NCBI GenBank assembly: GCA_026419785.1
Contig: JAODTK010005588.1
Span: 186,001 to 250,000 of the forward strand
DNA: 64,000 bases
From: Sclerodactyla briareus
Taxonomy: Eukaryota; Echinodermata; Holothuroidea; Dendrochirotida; Sclerodactylidae
Reading direction: 5' to 3'
Shown: positions 1 to 13,665 of the stretch, piece after piece
Numbering within the stretch: position 1 is the stretch's first letter
Layout: every line of letters begins with the position of its first letter
The notes under the pieces: model-generated
Database searches by the model: none
What the model saw: the letters and a program-made list of their open reading frames with translations, nothing else
Told to the model about the DNA's origin: nothing
Made by a program: the position numbers and the translations under genes

Positions 1-5
1 GTGTG

Positions 6-71
6 GCCGCCCTCGCACGTTCGGCAGCACGCTGGAGGGTGCTGCGTGCTGCCGAACGCACCGAGGGCGGC
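6..71. repeat. Strong GC-rich hairpin (inverted repeat)
   Basis: The left arm (6-32) and right arm (44-71) are inverted copies of about 27 bases around an 11-base spacer. The outer 10 bp (GCCGCCCTCG) and the inner 14 bp (GTTCGGCAGCACGC) pair perfectly, with a small mismatched bulge between them. It could be the folded end of a transposon lying mostly outside the window, or a foldback element. The flanking sequence shows no gene. Confidence 0.75.
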
Positions 72-774
72 AAACAGACTTACGCGTTAAGGTAGTGTTC
101 ATAACTGCACAAACACACACACACCGCACAGATTCCTCTAAAATCCTCAAGGAATCCATGAACGATAAGAGCAAGTTCCTTTCAAGATCACACTATGAAT
201 ACGTATCAAACTATTCTTGGCATAAATATTAATAATCTACATTGAATAACAAACACAGAACACATCCACACACATGAGGGAAGAATCAGCGAGCGAAAAT
301 AGTAACGGCCATTTCGTCTAGCAGCCCGAATGTACTATCCTTGTTATGATTATTAGGACATAATTATTCTAAAACAGATGGGTTTATTTTCAGAAAACCG
401 TGCACAACTCGTCTAGTTGTGGCCTTCGCGGTTGCCCCTAACAATAGGTCTATCAACGGAGATAGATAATAGGCTTTATATCGTTGTCAGTTTCGTCAGT
501 GGATAACGTCATTTTCCGACCTTGAGATTCCAGCAAAAACAGGGTCCATTGTTCGAATCGAAGTGCTCGAGAAATTTGAAAGGATTGAACTTGCATGGTG
601 GTTCCCTGCAAATGGTTTAAAGGCATAAATTGCTGGAGACCGCTGAATAAATATATACGTAACTGGCGTAATGGCGACCAACCCGACGAAGACCTATATA
701 TTTAATTAATCACAGAACAATTGTTGAACAAATACACAGTGATAATCCTGTAGTAGTTTCTTCTTCTCATAATT
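72..774. other. Non-coding stretch, nothing recognised
   Basis: Only a short CA run (about 105-123) stands out. The single small open frame here has no recognisable motif. Confidence 0.5.
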
Positions 775-805
775 ATAATTATATTATTATTATTATTATT
801 ATATT

Positions 806-865
<60 letters not shown>

Positions 866-882
866 TTATTATTATTATTATT

Positions 883-947
<65 letters not shown>

Positions 948-951
948 CTGC

Positions 952-1001
<50 letters not shown>

Positions 1002-1003
1002 CA
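775..1003. repeat. Compound microsatellite (TTA)n then (AGT)n
   Basis: An interrupted TTA/ATT array of about 175 bp, with scattered TTTTA and TTAG variants, is followed at 952-1002 by about 17 near-perfect AGT units. The interruptions suggest the TTA half is older and the cleaner AGT half is younger. Confidence 0.95.
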
Positions 1004-4000
1004 GCATTATTGACATTAATGTTGTTTTTCATAGCGTAGTCTCCACTACCAATGTGAAACTAATAATGAACCCAATAAACATTGGGCTGAGCGATGTATT
1101 CGAATCTCCAGCCGTGTTTTAACTCTCCACACTCCTGCCTCTTTAAGCACATGCTCTTAAACGCAAGGGCACTATCAGATATACATGTTAATAAGAAACC
1201 AGCGACCTAACTACCCTGCCTTGACGATACATATAGGATTTAACTTCAAATTTATGTCGAGAGTATTCTAGCCAGAAATCGTGTCAGGAAGCCGAGTAAC
1301 CTCAGAACGAATTGTCTTATATATATGAGCAATCCGGATCATAACTGGAGGCGACCGAAGTATATTGGAATAACCGAAGAGATTGAGTGCAGGAAACCAT
1401 AATGTATTCACGGAAACAGAGTGATATATGTTTTCATATTTGTCGGAGATATATAAGCGGATGGAAGAAAGCGAGGGATTTAGTTTACAGTGAGGCGCGA
1501 TCGGATCAAATGACTCGCAAAACAGAAAGATGAACCGTTATAGGGGCGGCAAGTGTATCGCCGATTCGTCTAACCATCTCCCAGTCAACTCAATTCGTTG
1601 CCATGATGCCAAAGCAAACCAACTGAATGTGTAGCCCCCGTAGTGAAGTGTTTTGCACTTTTGCGTTTTACACCTGGATATCACACACGATCACGAGTCA
1701 TCCTGTTTAATACTATACACCAAAAGTTAAAGTGGCATGGGCGTTTGGTAGCCATTGGGGATCAAACTACGGCGAACTAATATCAGAATAATGATATAAT
1801 AGGAATAAATTCCTGAGCAGTCCAAAGAATTATTGTAGTTTATCTCCGCATGAACCCAGAGCAAATGAGATGAACTAATTATACTAAACATATATCGATA
1901 TTAAATTATAATAAGGATTATATCGATTCTGATATTTTGGGAAGGTTGATTGTCATTTCGAACCACTGCCGTCGTCTTCGTTTGCATGACGTCATACGTC
2001 GGGTGCAGTTTGATCGGATTTAGGAATTAATGTAACCCTATCGTATAACCCTACGTTAGGAATTTTTTTATTATCCAAGGTATACTAAATGATGAAGGGA
2101 CTTCGACATTGAATAGTATACTTATATGCACATATATTCCCTGTATTTCAATGTACAGTCACTCATAGCTGACCAATCATATTGTAAGAAAGATAAGTAT
2201 ATATGACAGTTGCTAGCTGGAGACACACCCAAATATGAAAGTACATATCGCAACAAATGCATAACTTCTCCCTTAACATGAAAAGATACAACTTTTGTCT
2301 TGCAACGTAATTCGAAACTGAGGGTATTTATTATATTTATATTTATAAGATTGATCCCTGCTAGGTCACCTAAACTCCACTGTCATATACTGAGTGTGAA
2401 CACACACTGTTTACGTTGACAATCACCGTCCATATTCAAGGACCATCCTACACGCCCTTTGTAAGACCTATCCTTGGGCAATTCAGGGAAAGGCAACGTG
2501 ATTCAGTATGCATGGCAACACATCTATAACGAATACGAGCGCTTGGCAGATGGTTCACACTTTTAGATTTTGAATAGGTATAATTAGTCACGTGAATGTC
2601 TTGCGACCCGACCGCGTCAATCACGCACAACCACCAAGACGCAAATAACATCAGATCTGGGAATAATGACTAAAATAAATCAGCATCATTCAATGGGTTC
2701 TATAGCAATACGTACATGAAACGCTCTCCTATACTATAAATTTATTTTATAGCTGGTATATAGCCTGCATATTGAAGGCTATAAAGGCATATATTTACTT
2801 GGTAGTAGGAACCTAGCAGCAGTTAGTCGGTTAAAGGTTACAATGTGTATGTGCATGAATCCCCCCCCCCCCCCCATCGATGAGCGTTGATGACACGGAT
2901 AATCTACAGTTGAAAGTTAAACAAAACATAACACGCATTTTATGGCAGATATTGTTCGGTATGTATAGCTCGATATTTGTTTGAAAAGGACATCATACTA
3001 GACGTTAACTAACAGTAAAACTGAACCAAAATGAATCATCAAAAATGGTATACAAGCGCTATGAGGGTCCCGGTTGCCCTGGGCGTGCTTAATTTGCTAA
3101 GATCAGACGCTGATCTTCCATGTACTGTTATAGAGAGGGACCTCATTGAGGCTTGCTAATAATGGAACGACAGGCACTTCATGGTCTAGGCTTACCCTAC
3201 GTTATATTGACCGTTTACGGAAATATTAATTGATTCATTATTCATTCGTATATATATAAAATTGGCGCTTTGTTTAAGAGCCGGGAATTGGATCGATATA
3301 TCTGATGTTGAGTTTATTATAGTGGGAAAATCTCAGCGGTCAGATAGTTATAGATTTCCTATCAACTTCTCAAATCTACTATACTGGGGTATTATCCCTG
3401 TTGCTGCTCAGTCCAAAATGGATCAAGGTCACAGCCTCGGCAATAGGCCTAATTTTTTTGTTCAGTATTTGTACTGAAAACTCATGCGTCATTACACGTA
3501 CGAATACACCTCGCTCGTATAGCAATGATGTGTTTTTTTTTTTCCAAGGAGGGGTCAACAACTCCGTGAAATAGACAGATAATATCCGCTGAGTACACCG
3601 AACGATTGATTTGCTTACAGCCAAACTGGAGGGTCGCGGATCCAAGCACTCGAAACAATATTGACTGATTGAAATCACTTCAAGCGCATCCTCCAGAAAG
3701 TTGATGTCGCCAATTGGCAGAAAGCAATGGTTGCAATAAGCATTTCCTCTAGGATGAGAAGGGACTATTCAGTGCAGCTCGTTCGTTGTATGTTTATCTT
3801 AGGGCGATAAGTTACTTCCAGCTGCCGTAGAGGTCAATAACACTCGCTTTCAATGAATGATAGTGTATTTGATGTTATTTAACCTTGGAAAGGTAGTAGT
3901 ACAGCGAAGAGAGACCGGTGCGCTAATACGAGAACACTCTGTCGGAGGTGCGCCTCAACTTGATAGCTTGGCAAAGGAAGGTAGCAGTGAAGTGTGATGT

Positions 4001-7000
4001 CAAATGCAAAAAGCGACTCCTGGCAATATTGATCAGCATCCTTATCAGGTATTAAATACTTTTGTCCATGAGTCTATAGTAAAAATTGTCACACTTGGAG
4101 TGTAGTATTATATGATTATGTGACTGCTAGGACTCCATTTCCAACACTCTCTGTGCATACAGACATGAGCTAATAGATCAGAGAGCTATTAGTTGAGAGC
4201 GGCCACAAATTCATATAATTAGTAAAAAAAATATAAAAAAAAGCCTCATAATATCATAACACGTATAATGGAAATCAGAGACAACAGCTGAAATTACCCC
4301 GGAAGATTACATACATACAAAATTACATTCATGAACGGAATTTATAGTAATAAGAAAGCAGTAACAAAAGATGGATGTCAAAACCTGTACTGCAATATAT
4401 ATGGACTAATTTTAAGTAACTTTGAGGCCATCGTCACCCAAGCCTGGATGGGAGGAAAGGTGGGTGAAACGGGAACACTATATTAAGATGGTAATCATAA
4501 TAATATTCAAATTGCTCACAAATTAGATTAGCGTCAATACTTCTACGACTGAACGTCGACATAATCATTTTAAAGGGGGTTGAGTTCATCAGGTACTAAG
4601 GTCGACATATCGGCCATTGAGCATTGTACACGCTGATTGGTATGTGTCAAGCAAATATTGACTGAATCAATTTCAGGCCCTTCAGCCTAAAAGGCGGGTC
4701 AGTGGTTGACAACGCCGGTCACAAACAGCATACTTGCTTAGCAGACGCGCGCTGCCAAGTACCATACACGCGCGTGACATGTGAATCACCTCATTATAAT
4801 TGATATCTCGTCTAATTGAGCTTATTCAGATTCCAAAGTAGCCACTTGTCCAGTTTGCTCTACCGGTGACCGAGCAGTAAGCGAATAAAAAATAAATTGG
4901 AATCCGACGAAGCACAAGACCTGAAGTAACGACATCTCTCGAATACTGGTGATTGAATGGATTGTTTCAGAAAGTTGGCGTTGCAATATACTACGACCGA
5001 ATGGATGTAACAAAGCTGACACGTCTTCACTATCTATGAGGGTTAATTCAGTCAACTGAGCAGTTGTGACCAGTCCAAAAAAATCACCGAGTTGCTGACA
5101 CATTCATAAAAATCGTTGACTCGAATCACTGATTCAGCTCACTCGGCTGTTTCAATGAAGACAATTTCCATAGGGTTACTCGGGTCACTACATTTGCGAT
5201 ATGCATTGTGTTAGGAATCTCTACATGACTTGCCTCTGGTGAAATTATGCTTATTTAGAACAATGTTTGTCTTGCATTACGAATGTTTGACCACTACCCT
5301 AAATCCACGCTTGTTAGGAGGGGGGCTCGAATTGGTCGATTTTTTTCATTTCTACTCGAAGACACTTGGTTTTCCGCTAACGGAGGGCAGTCGACATTTA
5401 AAAAAAAATTAAAAAAACTCTATCCCTGATGTACTGTACTCAATCTTATAAGCTAATTGATCAACTGTGCAATGGTGCAACATAGAGTAGTTGCCCCAGT
5501 CTAGGAAAGTTCAAGCTTTGGTTGAAAGTAGTTATAATTATTGTAAATTGACCAAGGGTAAACTCTATCATTCTTGTAACTAATTACTATTTGTCCAGCT
5601 TGAAATGCAAATCGGCCGGCCAGTCCATGTTCGTGAAAATAGTAATAGATCACAGAAGCACTGCACTGGCTTATAGTTGTTCGGGTGAATTCCACAGTCG
5701 GTTTACCAGGTGGCTGTTACTCTGTGCTTAAAAACGGTTAAACATTCAGTACTGTCCGATATCAGTACATATATACCAATGGAGGAAAACATAGTTTCTA
5801 GAAGATGAAATGTTTGGCCAGACTCGTTTCAAAGATGAATTATAATTCTGATGAGAATTAAAACAAGGTGTTTTTTTTAAACTATTACATTTTTTCCCCT
5901 ATTTTTCTATATATGTTAATCAACTCATATCTTGAACAATCATGAAGAACAACACTGGCATTTTTTTTCTCTCTCTGGAAGTCGTAAAGACTATCTATAC
6001 CTTCCAGGCAATACTAGTGTAGTGCAACGCACACAACGCAATTCAGAGAAAACACTACCAATAACTTTCTGTAGACCTATAACTCTTCAGAGGATTAACA
6101 GCTGACACCCGGCGTACTAAGTCTGGAAATAGCTTCCTGAAACAATATTGACTGACTGATTAGGATACGTGCCTGAACTTCTTCAAAGGATGAAAAATAA
6201 AAGATTGTAAGCCTAAGTAGATCCAGAATTAAAGAGCGGCCGTGACACATTTATCAAATTTATAGGAATATGGATCATATAGCAGTGGCACATAATTAGA
6301 AGGGTTGTCTGAAATTAGAACGACTAAAAATGGCCTGATGGGCAGTATTTGCGATTGAGTAGCTCAGGGTCGAGAGTGATTCAGACACGTGGTGATAGCT
6401 CTAGATTGTACAGTCAGATTTCGGAGGGAAGATGGTTCATGCAGCAGCTATGATAAAATGGTTACCATTGAGGATATCAACTGTTACCTGCGTTATGGAT
6501 AGCACATTGTTATATTTGTAGATCAGTTTGCTCAAATTTCCGTCTTGTCGTATACTTTGTTGTATTCTGGTTAGTTCAAATCGAAGGTTTTCAATTCCTT
6601 CAAAATATAGCCAGTATATCAGGCGAATACACGTTCTGATAACATCATGTTGTGGGGTTTTCATGTTGATGTTAGCGCTCAGGTAGAGTTGGTTCGTTTG
6701 CCATTTGTTGCCATTAAGCCGAATGCCATTTTGTATATGTTAACAGTGAAACGGTAACATTTGATTGGAATTCGCTATTTTTACAATACATATCCTACGG
6801 TAATTTGCATTAAGCATAAATATTCTGCTGACGAGAAAGCCACTTCGTGGGAATCTAATCCGGAGGGTTATTTTTTTCCTTCATTTGGAATATAGGACGA
6901 CTGTTTGTTACTAACACTAATCTTGTATTTATCTTGAACGGAAAACCACTCCCACACGTATACTATTTTAAACTGTAATCAATCTATGATCACATTGGCA

Positions 7001-7764
7001 CATGCCTCGATAACCATGACAGAACTCGTCCCATTCCAGGTAGTAACTTTTCTTTTCGACAGCAAGTTTTGTGGGACTCGCCTTTCGTAGCATTTCAGTT
7101 TCTCAGCATCTCAACCCAACATTGCATTAACCTTACAAATTCTTTATATATGTCCCATTATTAACGGTAAACTCAATAACTGATCTATTCACTAAGACTG
7201 AAGTCAAATGAGTGTTTATCGGCTTTCCCCCACTAAAAAAAAAAAAGCACATGTTGTTATGGCTGCACGAATGGAGACGGTATTTCTTCTTAAAATATAC
7301 TTCCCGTTTTAGAAATCAAGCCTCAAATGGGCCGTATTCATTTCTGTACCGTTTTTTACTGAGTTTCTTCTAGAATTGTATTCCGCATAATGACGAATGT
7401 GAAGATTGCCATTTACCGTGTAAAATCAACGCTACATATCGTTTTTTGTAGGATTCGTCAGTCAATTACACCCTTATCGGAATAGTCTTGAAAGACAACA
7501 CATTCATTTTAGCATAGTGGATGAATGGTGTCGACCTTTAATACATCAGTCCGCTTCAACCATTCCGCATGTGGACAACTTTCCCGGGCATTTAACCTAT
7601 GAAAAAAATTATGTTTCATCACCAACACCGTTTACTTGTACTGAACAGCCAGAGGAAACTGGTTTCTTTCTCCCACTTTTACACCCCTATAAAAGGAACA
7701 TTTCCTATTCGTTCACATTCGAAACCAGCAAACGAGACACGCTTTTCATAATATTTTGAAGAGC
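1004..7764. other. Non-coding stretch without recognisable genes
   Basis: The open frames are short, overlap on both strands and carry no recognised domain. Minor items are a palindromic TGACGTCA at 1987-1994 (a CRE-like 8-mer, unsupported by any promoter context), a run of 15 C at 2861-2875, and a shared 17-mer beginning GAAACAATATTGACTG near 3652 and 6138. I see no tRNA, rRNA or transposase in it. Confidence 0.5.
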
Positions 7765-8015
7765 TTCCAGAAATGTTTTCATCACGTTAATGTGGGTTAT
7801 TTGAACATTTTTAATAACTTTCATGTGGGTTCCAACCGTTGTAATGCTTTGTAATAATTTTTTCACAACGAATAAAATTTTTGCAAAAATGTTTCTTATA
7901 ATAACTTATAACAGCAAACGAAAAACTTTTCAAATATTGTCCGAAAAGCATTTTCATAACGTTTTGACGATGTTTTGTTGTTTGCTGGAAACCGCGATTC
8001 CTCAGAAAACATTAC
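7765..8015. repeat. AT-rich block of degenerate ~25-30 bp motifs
   Basis: Variants of a motif like AACATTTTNATAACNTTT recur about five or six times. Examples lie near 7775, 7805, 7890, 7945 and 7965. This looks like the eroded internal repeats of a DNA transposon or an old minisatellite. No terminal repeats could be assigned. Confidence 0.35.
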
Positions 8016-10002
8016 GTCACTAGCGAATAGGGAACATAATCGTCCCCCACCGTTACTCATCTTCCTCTCTTTGCGAAGATGTAACCAGTGAAGTTACGAG
8101 GCTGTAGTTTTCCCAGATTTATATATGCCCCCTGGTCATTTTTCGGGATAAGATTGATAGTTTTACCTTATATTTTCATCTCTGACATTGGGAGTTTCCT
8201 TATCACGCCATTCTTATTACAGAAAAAGATACCAGAACTCGATAACATATGAAGTGGCACACAAAAGAATATCCAATATCCCCTTCATGTTCCTAAAGCA
8301 ACACTGCTGGAAGTGCTCGAGCCTCGGGCGTTGTCTTTGGATCATGTACGCCACTTCAAATTGCGGATGTAAGTAGGCCATCCAAACTTGTCTTTATTGA
8401 AATCATAACAGTCTGTGTAGCGATGACTGGCGGACTCTAATAGAAATTAATTAGGGGTCTCTGACTGAAGCCGGTTAGCAAATTGTTAGCAAGCACGTCA
8501 CTCTCAGGAGCCCTCCGATGGGTGGAATTCCGCAGAGGGCATAGAAAGGGGTATTCGATGGCACGGCTCGACTATTGGCGACACTGTGAGATGCATCACG
8601 TTTAGAACTCTCCTGGGTTCGCTCACAGGATAATTGATTTATACGAATACTTTCACAGGAAGGCCATAGCTCGACTACTGGTCAGTTTATGAACGGCAGT
8701 GATCGAAAATCAGACAAACACACAGCCACAAAAACTGATGAAAAAGGAACAAATATCTGGTCAAATTTTACCATTGGGCATGCTCAGGTATACCTGACAA
8801 TTTTTGTTTGTGGAAACGACTACATGCAAACGAAAATGTAGTTAGAAAAATGGGAGGGGCTTTTGCGATTGTCGGCAGCCCTTTTACCTTAATAGCAAGA
8901 AATCAATTGGGTAGAGAATACCTACAAAATCCAGATTACTGAAAGGCATATGTTGAGTCGGTAGTGGTGACAGCGCCCCTTCGTGTTTCTGTTACTCGAG
9001 AAATAAAATTTGAGTTTGCGAGCATCCCGCTGGATATTACACAATGTAGGTTACTAGTTTAAGCGAGCTCGTGCATGCACATATTTCGCCGAATTTCGTC
9101 ATTCATGTTCAAGTATTGTGTCCATATTTGCAATTGCATCAATTTGAGGTACCTATCAATATTCCCTTAACACGCAGAACATACACTGAATTGTAAAATA
9201 GTTGGGGATTCCGTAGTTCGTTCATTTTCGGTAGATTCATTTCTCGGTAGATATTATCTTGAACATACTGAATCAACATTAGACGAACATTACTCATGCG
9301 GCGTGCGTTTTAATAAGATCATCAGTAGCAGTTGAGTATAATGTAGCCGCTAAAATCGAATAGACCACCCGGTGTTCATAGCTTGAACAACCATTACTGA
9401 TAGAAGCGCTAGTTGGCCAACACAAGCTGGGATCATGCAGTTTCCAGTTAGAGTCGATTGCGCTTGTTATGACACGCGTCAGTATATCTACTGGCAAAGT
9501 AAAGTGATACGACTATGAACAGTTATCACTGTTTGGGCAATAGACATCCACTGGGTAGGCATAGCAAACAAAACATGGGTTTCAAAGTGTGAAGTTCACG
9601 CATGACTCAGTTAGACTTCAGTGTAGGCCAACCGAACACTTGAGTTTTGTAATACTGAGAACTGTGCTAGTACAACATCATCCTTTACAGTAATACTGCA
9701 GTTCGACTCACATACTGTCAATTCAATACTGTCGAGTGTAGTGATATAATGTTGGAAGGAAACTCCATAAGGATGAATAAAACTGATTGTAGAAGAAATT
9801 AAGGAAACTTCGTGTTCCATTTCTAGCTTTGTTCCCCTCAGTTGGATCGAAATATTCGGTCCGACCTGAACTATCTCCGAACTGTTGAAGATATTATCGA
9901 TGTCGACAGGGAAGATTTCAACAATTAAACGACCGACATACCTGGTCTTTTGGGGCTGAATTATCACTGGGTCTCGTACACCTTTTATAAGAGCTAAACA
10001 TC
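8016..10002. other. Non-coding stretch, nothing recognised
   Basis: The longest open frame is 118 codons on the minus strand (9611-9967). It has no motif I recognise, and its length is within chance for a window of this size. No repeat boundary was seen. Confidence 0.45.
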
Positions 10003-10006
10003 ATGG

Positions 10007-10140
10007 AGCTGAAACATTATTGGGCTCTGTGTCACCTGTTACAGTGTATGAAATTGTCAGCTAACAATAATAAAGCTGAAACATCATTGGGGCCTTGTCA
10101 CTTTCACGTGATATTGTCAGCTAATAACCATAGGAGTGCA
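10007..10140. repeat. Degenerate tandem duplication, ~67-bp unit
   Basis: Two adjacent units begin with AGCTGAAACAT (about 10,009 and 10,076) and each ends with ATTGTCAGCTAA. Between these anchors lie similar ATTGGG/ATTGGGG and TGTCAC blocks. A weaker partial unit may precede them near 9990. The units have diverged, so the duplication is old. Confidence 0.6.
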
Positions 10141-13100
10141 AACAGTAATACTTACATGGGCAGAACCGCTGTACTCAGCTATGCACATGTACGTGAATAT
10201 AGTGACAGAGTGGTAAAATGGCGCAAGAATCATTCTCAGTTCAACTGTTAGAGCCGTCTTTATCATTCCAATGAAACTTTTTTCTGCAATACTGTCAGAC
10301 AAACACGACGTCGGCTTCCTCTTTGCATATGAGGTGAAGTGCTATATATTTTTGTTGCGAAGGTAGCCTTGTATTCTCGTTTGACTTGAGTTTCCAAGAA
10401 AGTCTGCACAGTCTCCTGAACAGAACTTGTTGAGTATACCCAGATGGGTTCCACAGCTTTAATTCTCAGATTTCAGATATTCAACAGACATTCACCCTTT
10501 AAGTGATATTCTTGAAGAAAAAAATGAATGGTTTTTAAGAGGATAGGAATGTGCAGCAAGTGTATAATATAGGAGAACATGTCAATCATAGAATGGCTTT
10601 GTAAATGGCGCAATATCGTGAAAACTGACAAAAAAATGACATGTGTGTTGATAATAATTGTGGCTGTTTTTTTTTTCTTCTTTTTCTTAGGACAAGACTT
10701 CAGTCATCGAGGGCATTTCAATGTATATTTGAATATGGTTTGTCCATTCATATGAGAATTTACGTGCCTAATTTCAGTTACGTACTGTATTGGCCTATGG
10801 AGGTGCAGGGCAGCCTGCATTAATCCCCCTCTATATCTATATCAGCTACCGGTAACATAATTACTTACAAAAAAAGTTATTTTGATTGATGAATTAATTG
10901 TTAGCCCTACATGTCTCGCAAGCCGAACTTTTATTGGATTTCCCACCGCATTACTATTGCCCTAACAATCACGGATTGATGAAACGGAACACCCTTAGTG
11001 TTTGAATACTACTGTATGGACAGCAAACATCCCGAGATTCCAGGGGGTACACGAACATCCTGGTGAATTTCTAATACAAAAATATAAAAAGAAGTACACC
11101 AAATTCCTGACCCTTCATGTGGCGCTACTGGGTGATAGAGATAACACTGATGTCTTTATCCGACAAATACCGAAATACCAACTCGAAAGAAAAAATTGGT
11201 CCGATTGGAACTTCCTGGCTAATTGTGTCTCGGTATGAATTATGGTTTCGTCTCAATTGAAATATGCCCGAGAAGTGCCATTCACGCAATCTGGGGAATC
11301 CTCGATGCTAATATTCTATTGGTACGCTATGCGCAAACCGAAGGTCGCGTTCCGCAGATAGCAATTTGCGACACACAGCCCCTTGGCACTGAACCCTGGT
11401 TACGCCGTTGCGTCCTAAGACAACAAATGTACTAGCTGCTCCTCGTAATATGGAAAGAACCTGAGCTACAATTGTTGCACCCAGTTCCTTGGACTCAGCA
11501 TGACAGGTTTAAACTTTTAGCAGGCGAATGTTGTTGCTACTGGCGTGTTTGTTTCACAACAATTAAGGTCAATGGTCGAGTAGATATGACTTTTCGTACT
11601 TTTCTTTTTTTTTTTACTTCATTACAGCCAGACTGAATTTCAGCCGATTCAAGTGTACCGATAAGGCACAATCAGCTTTAGCAAAAGTCAGTGTAAAACA
11701 TGCAATTTGAAGAAAACAAATCCTATACCAAACAAATATATATGAGATCCGAATACAGACCTACAAAATCGTCCTAAAAATATCACGAAAATCTCATTCT
11801 TTTCTGAGTGAATACCTCCTCTCCCCATTCTGTTACCATAGCGCAGAATGTCTTGAGTCTATGGGCGGCCTTTGCATCGGTCTCTCCCCGTAGTGTCATA
11901 TATCCCTTGAATTGCCCCAAAGTGGATTGAAATATCTCAACAAGGCAACATGCTAGAACCTCCTAATGTTGGATTTGGCGTTTTCATATGTCCTGGTTTC
12001 ACCTATGCTAGTTTCGGTAGTTCAGAGCGAATCTATCAGGTGAATATTGGCCTATGCGCTATAGTGAAGTGTGGTATGGATCTCCTGTTGCGATGACTGA
12101 TGAGTTTTCATTCAGGGCTGCGGGGAGTAATATTCGTCTTAGAGAGACCCTACTCTTGTTCAGGTAGGTATACTATGTCACCTTCATACTTTTAGAAGAC
12201 TATATACGCGTACCCGTCGTTCAATTATTGAGCTACCCACACATTTAAATTAACGCGAACGTATCTTTATATCTGTCATTCTAGTGTTTCTTATTTGCCT
12301 GATGATTTTGATACAGTTTGGACGGCATACAGTCAATAATGTGGGTGCAATGTGGAACGCTGGCGACGACGAAATGACCTCGGTACTTGGTACGCTTTAC
12401 TAATTAGGGTGATAACTTAACAATACGTTACTTCACAGCATTCGCTGTATACCACGAGGCGCGACAAAGGTCAATAGGCGACATAATAAACGCATGGCCT
12501 TCTAAAAAACAGTTTGGCAAAAACCGGCCCGTGTTAACATACATATGTCTAAACGTTCGGTAAACTAATTGCTAAATGTTTGGCAAACTTATCTGCGTAA
12601 AATTGTCGCGATGCTTACCACATATTGAACATGTGTCTGCAACATTTCAGTACGTACTATGGTTCCCCAACTGTTCAGCGTACTGGTGCAACTAGCCTAT
12701 TTCTCTAACTGTTCGGGAAACAAATCCCTGCGGAACCAATGTAAAAAAATAGGGCGACAGATGAAACTTAGCGGCATATCGTAGCAAATTGAAGTCGAAT
12801 AGTCATTCAAGTGTTTTCTTGATATCCGCGGTTTATATAGGTAAACTGTTCTAGTATTTTCTGTAAGTATGCCTATCTCACTGTGCGGAAGAATAAAACA
12901 CAGTTTCTGTACAACATATCGTAGCAAGTTTCGTGATTATAAACTGCTGTCTACATTTACAGTATATTACAGTGTAGTCCAGTAAAGTTCTAGTGGAAGA
13001 AAATTAAAAAAAAATATTAGAAAGTACTTACCGCAAGATATCAGTAACAAATTCCAGTGGACACCAATTCCATGTCGCACAACCACATAACTAAAATGCA

Positions 13101-13518
13101 AAAATTACACTTCGTCAAATTGACCTCTGTATAAAGAATTTCCCCGAGTAAACAAGACACCATCAGAGGGACATGCAATTCATTTACTCCTTTCAAGACA
13201 CACTGAAAACATCACTTCTACCGGAGAATCACGATTTGCACAACTCCTATTATATTCTATATATAATTTATTCCAATATAGTTGGTTGCGGTTTAGCACG
13301 ACTGTGAACTGTGCTAGAGAGGGAAGCGGGAAGAACGAATGTAGACCGACTCGAATATGCGGTCCAGTGACTTCGTAAGTGGCAACGGCAGTGTCTGAAT
13401 CCGGTCACCAGAGGTGTGTTGTTCGCATGTAAGCTCACGCATGAATAACTACAGAGCCGGCGTAACACACCTTTAAATCCAGTGCTGTGCTGTAGTAAAC
13501 CAACCACCACACTTATAT
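10141..13518. other. Non-coding stretch, nothing recognised
   Basis: No coding motif is visible. Near 12,510-12,720 a loose motif like AACNGTTCGGNAAAC recurs three or four times in diverged form. The small open frames lack any known domain and overlap on opposite strands. Confidence 0.45.
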
Positions 13519-13665
13519 CAATGCACCGGCACCCACATGACCTCTCCGCGTCCGTTTATTTTTTTATAAATACGGACGCGGGAAAATAATATCAACTCTT
13601 TCAGAGAACGGAACGCGGAAATAGGAAATAGGAAACAAAATCATGTGGTGCTGGCAGAACAAGCG
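13519..13665. repeat. Possible small foldback/MITE with inner hairpin
   Basis: An inner hairpin at 13,547-13,580 pairs CGCGTCCGT with ACGGACGCG around a T-rich loop. Outside it, CGGCACCCACATGA (about 13,526) is inverted as TCATGTGGTGCTGG (about 13,643). This makes a nested, imperfect inverted structure of about 145 bp. No target-site duplication was found. Confidence 0.4.

Noticed and set aside
1987..1994. CRE-like TGACGTCA
   Set aside because: A single 8-mer without promoter or gene context.
9611..9967. 118-codon minus-strand open frame
   Set aside because: No recognisable domain, signal or splice context; length is within chance for 64 kb in six frames.
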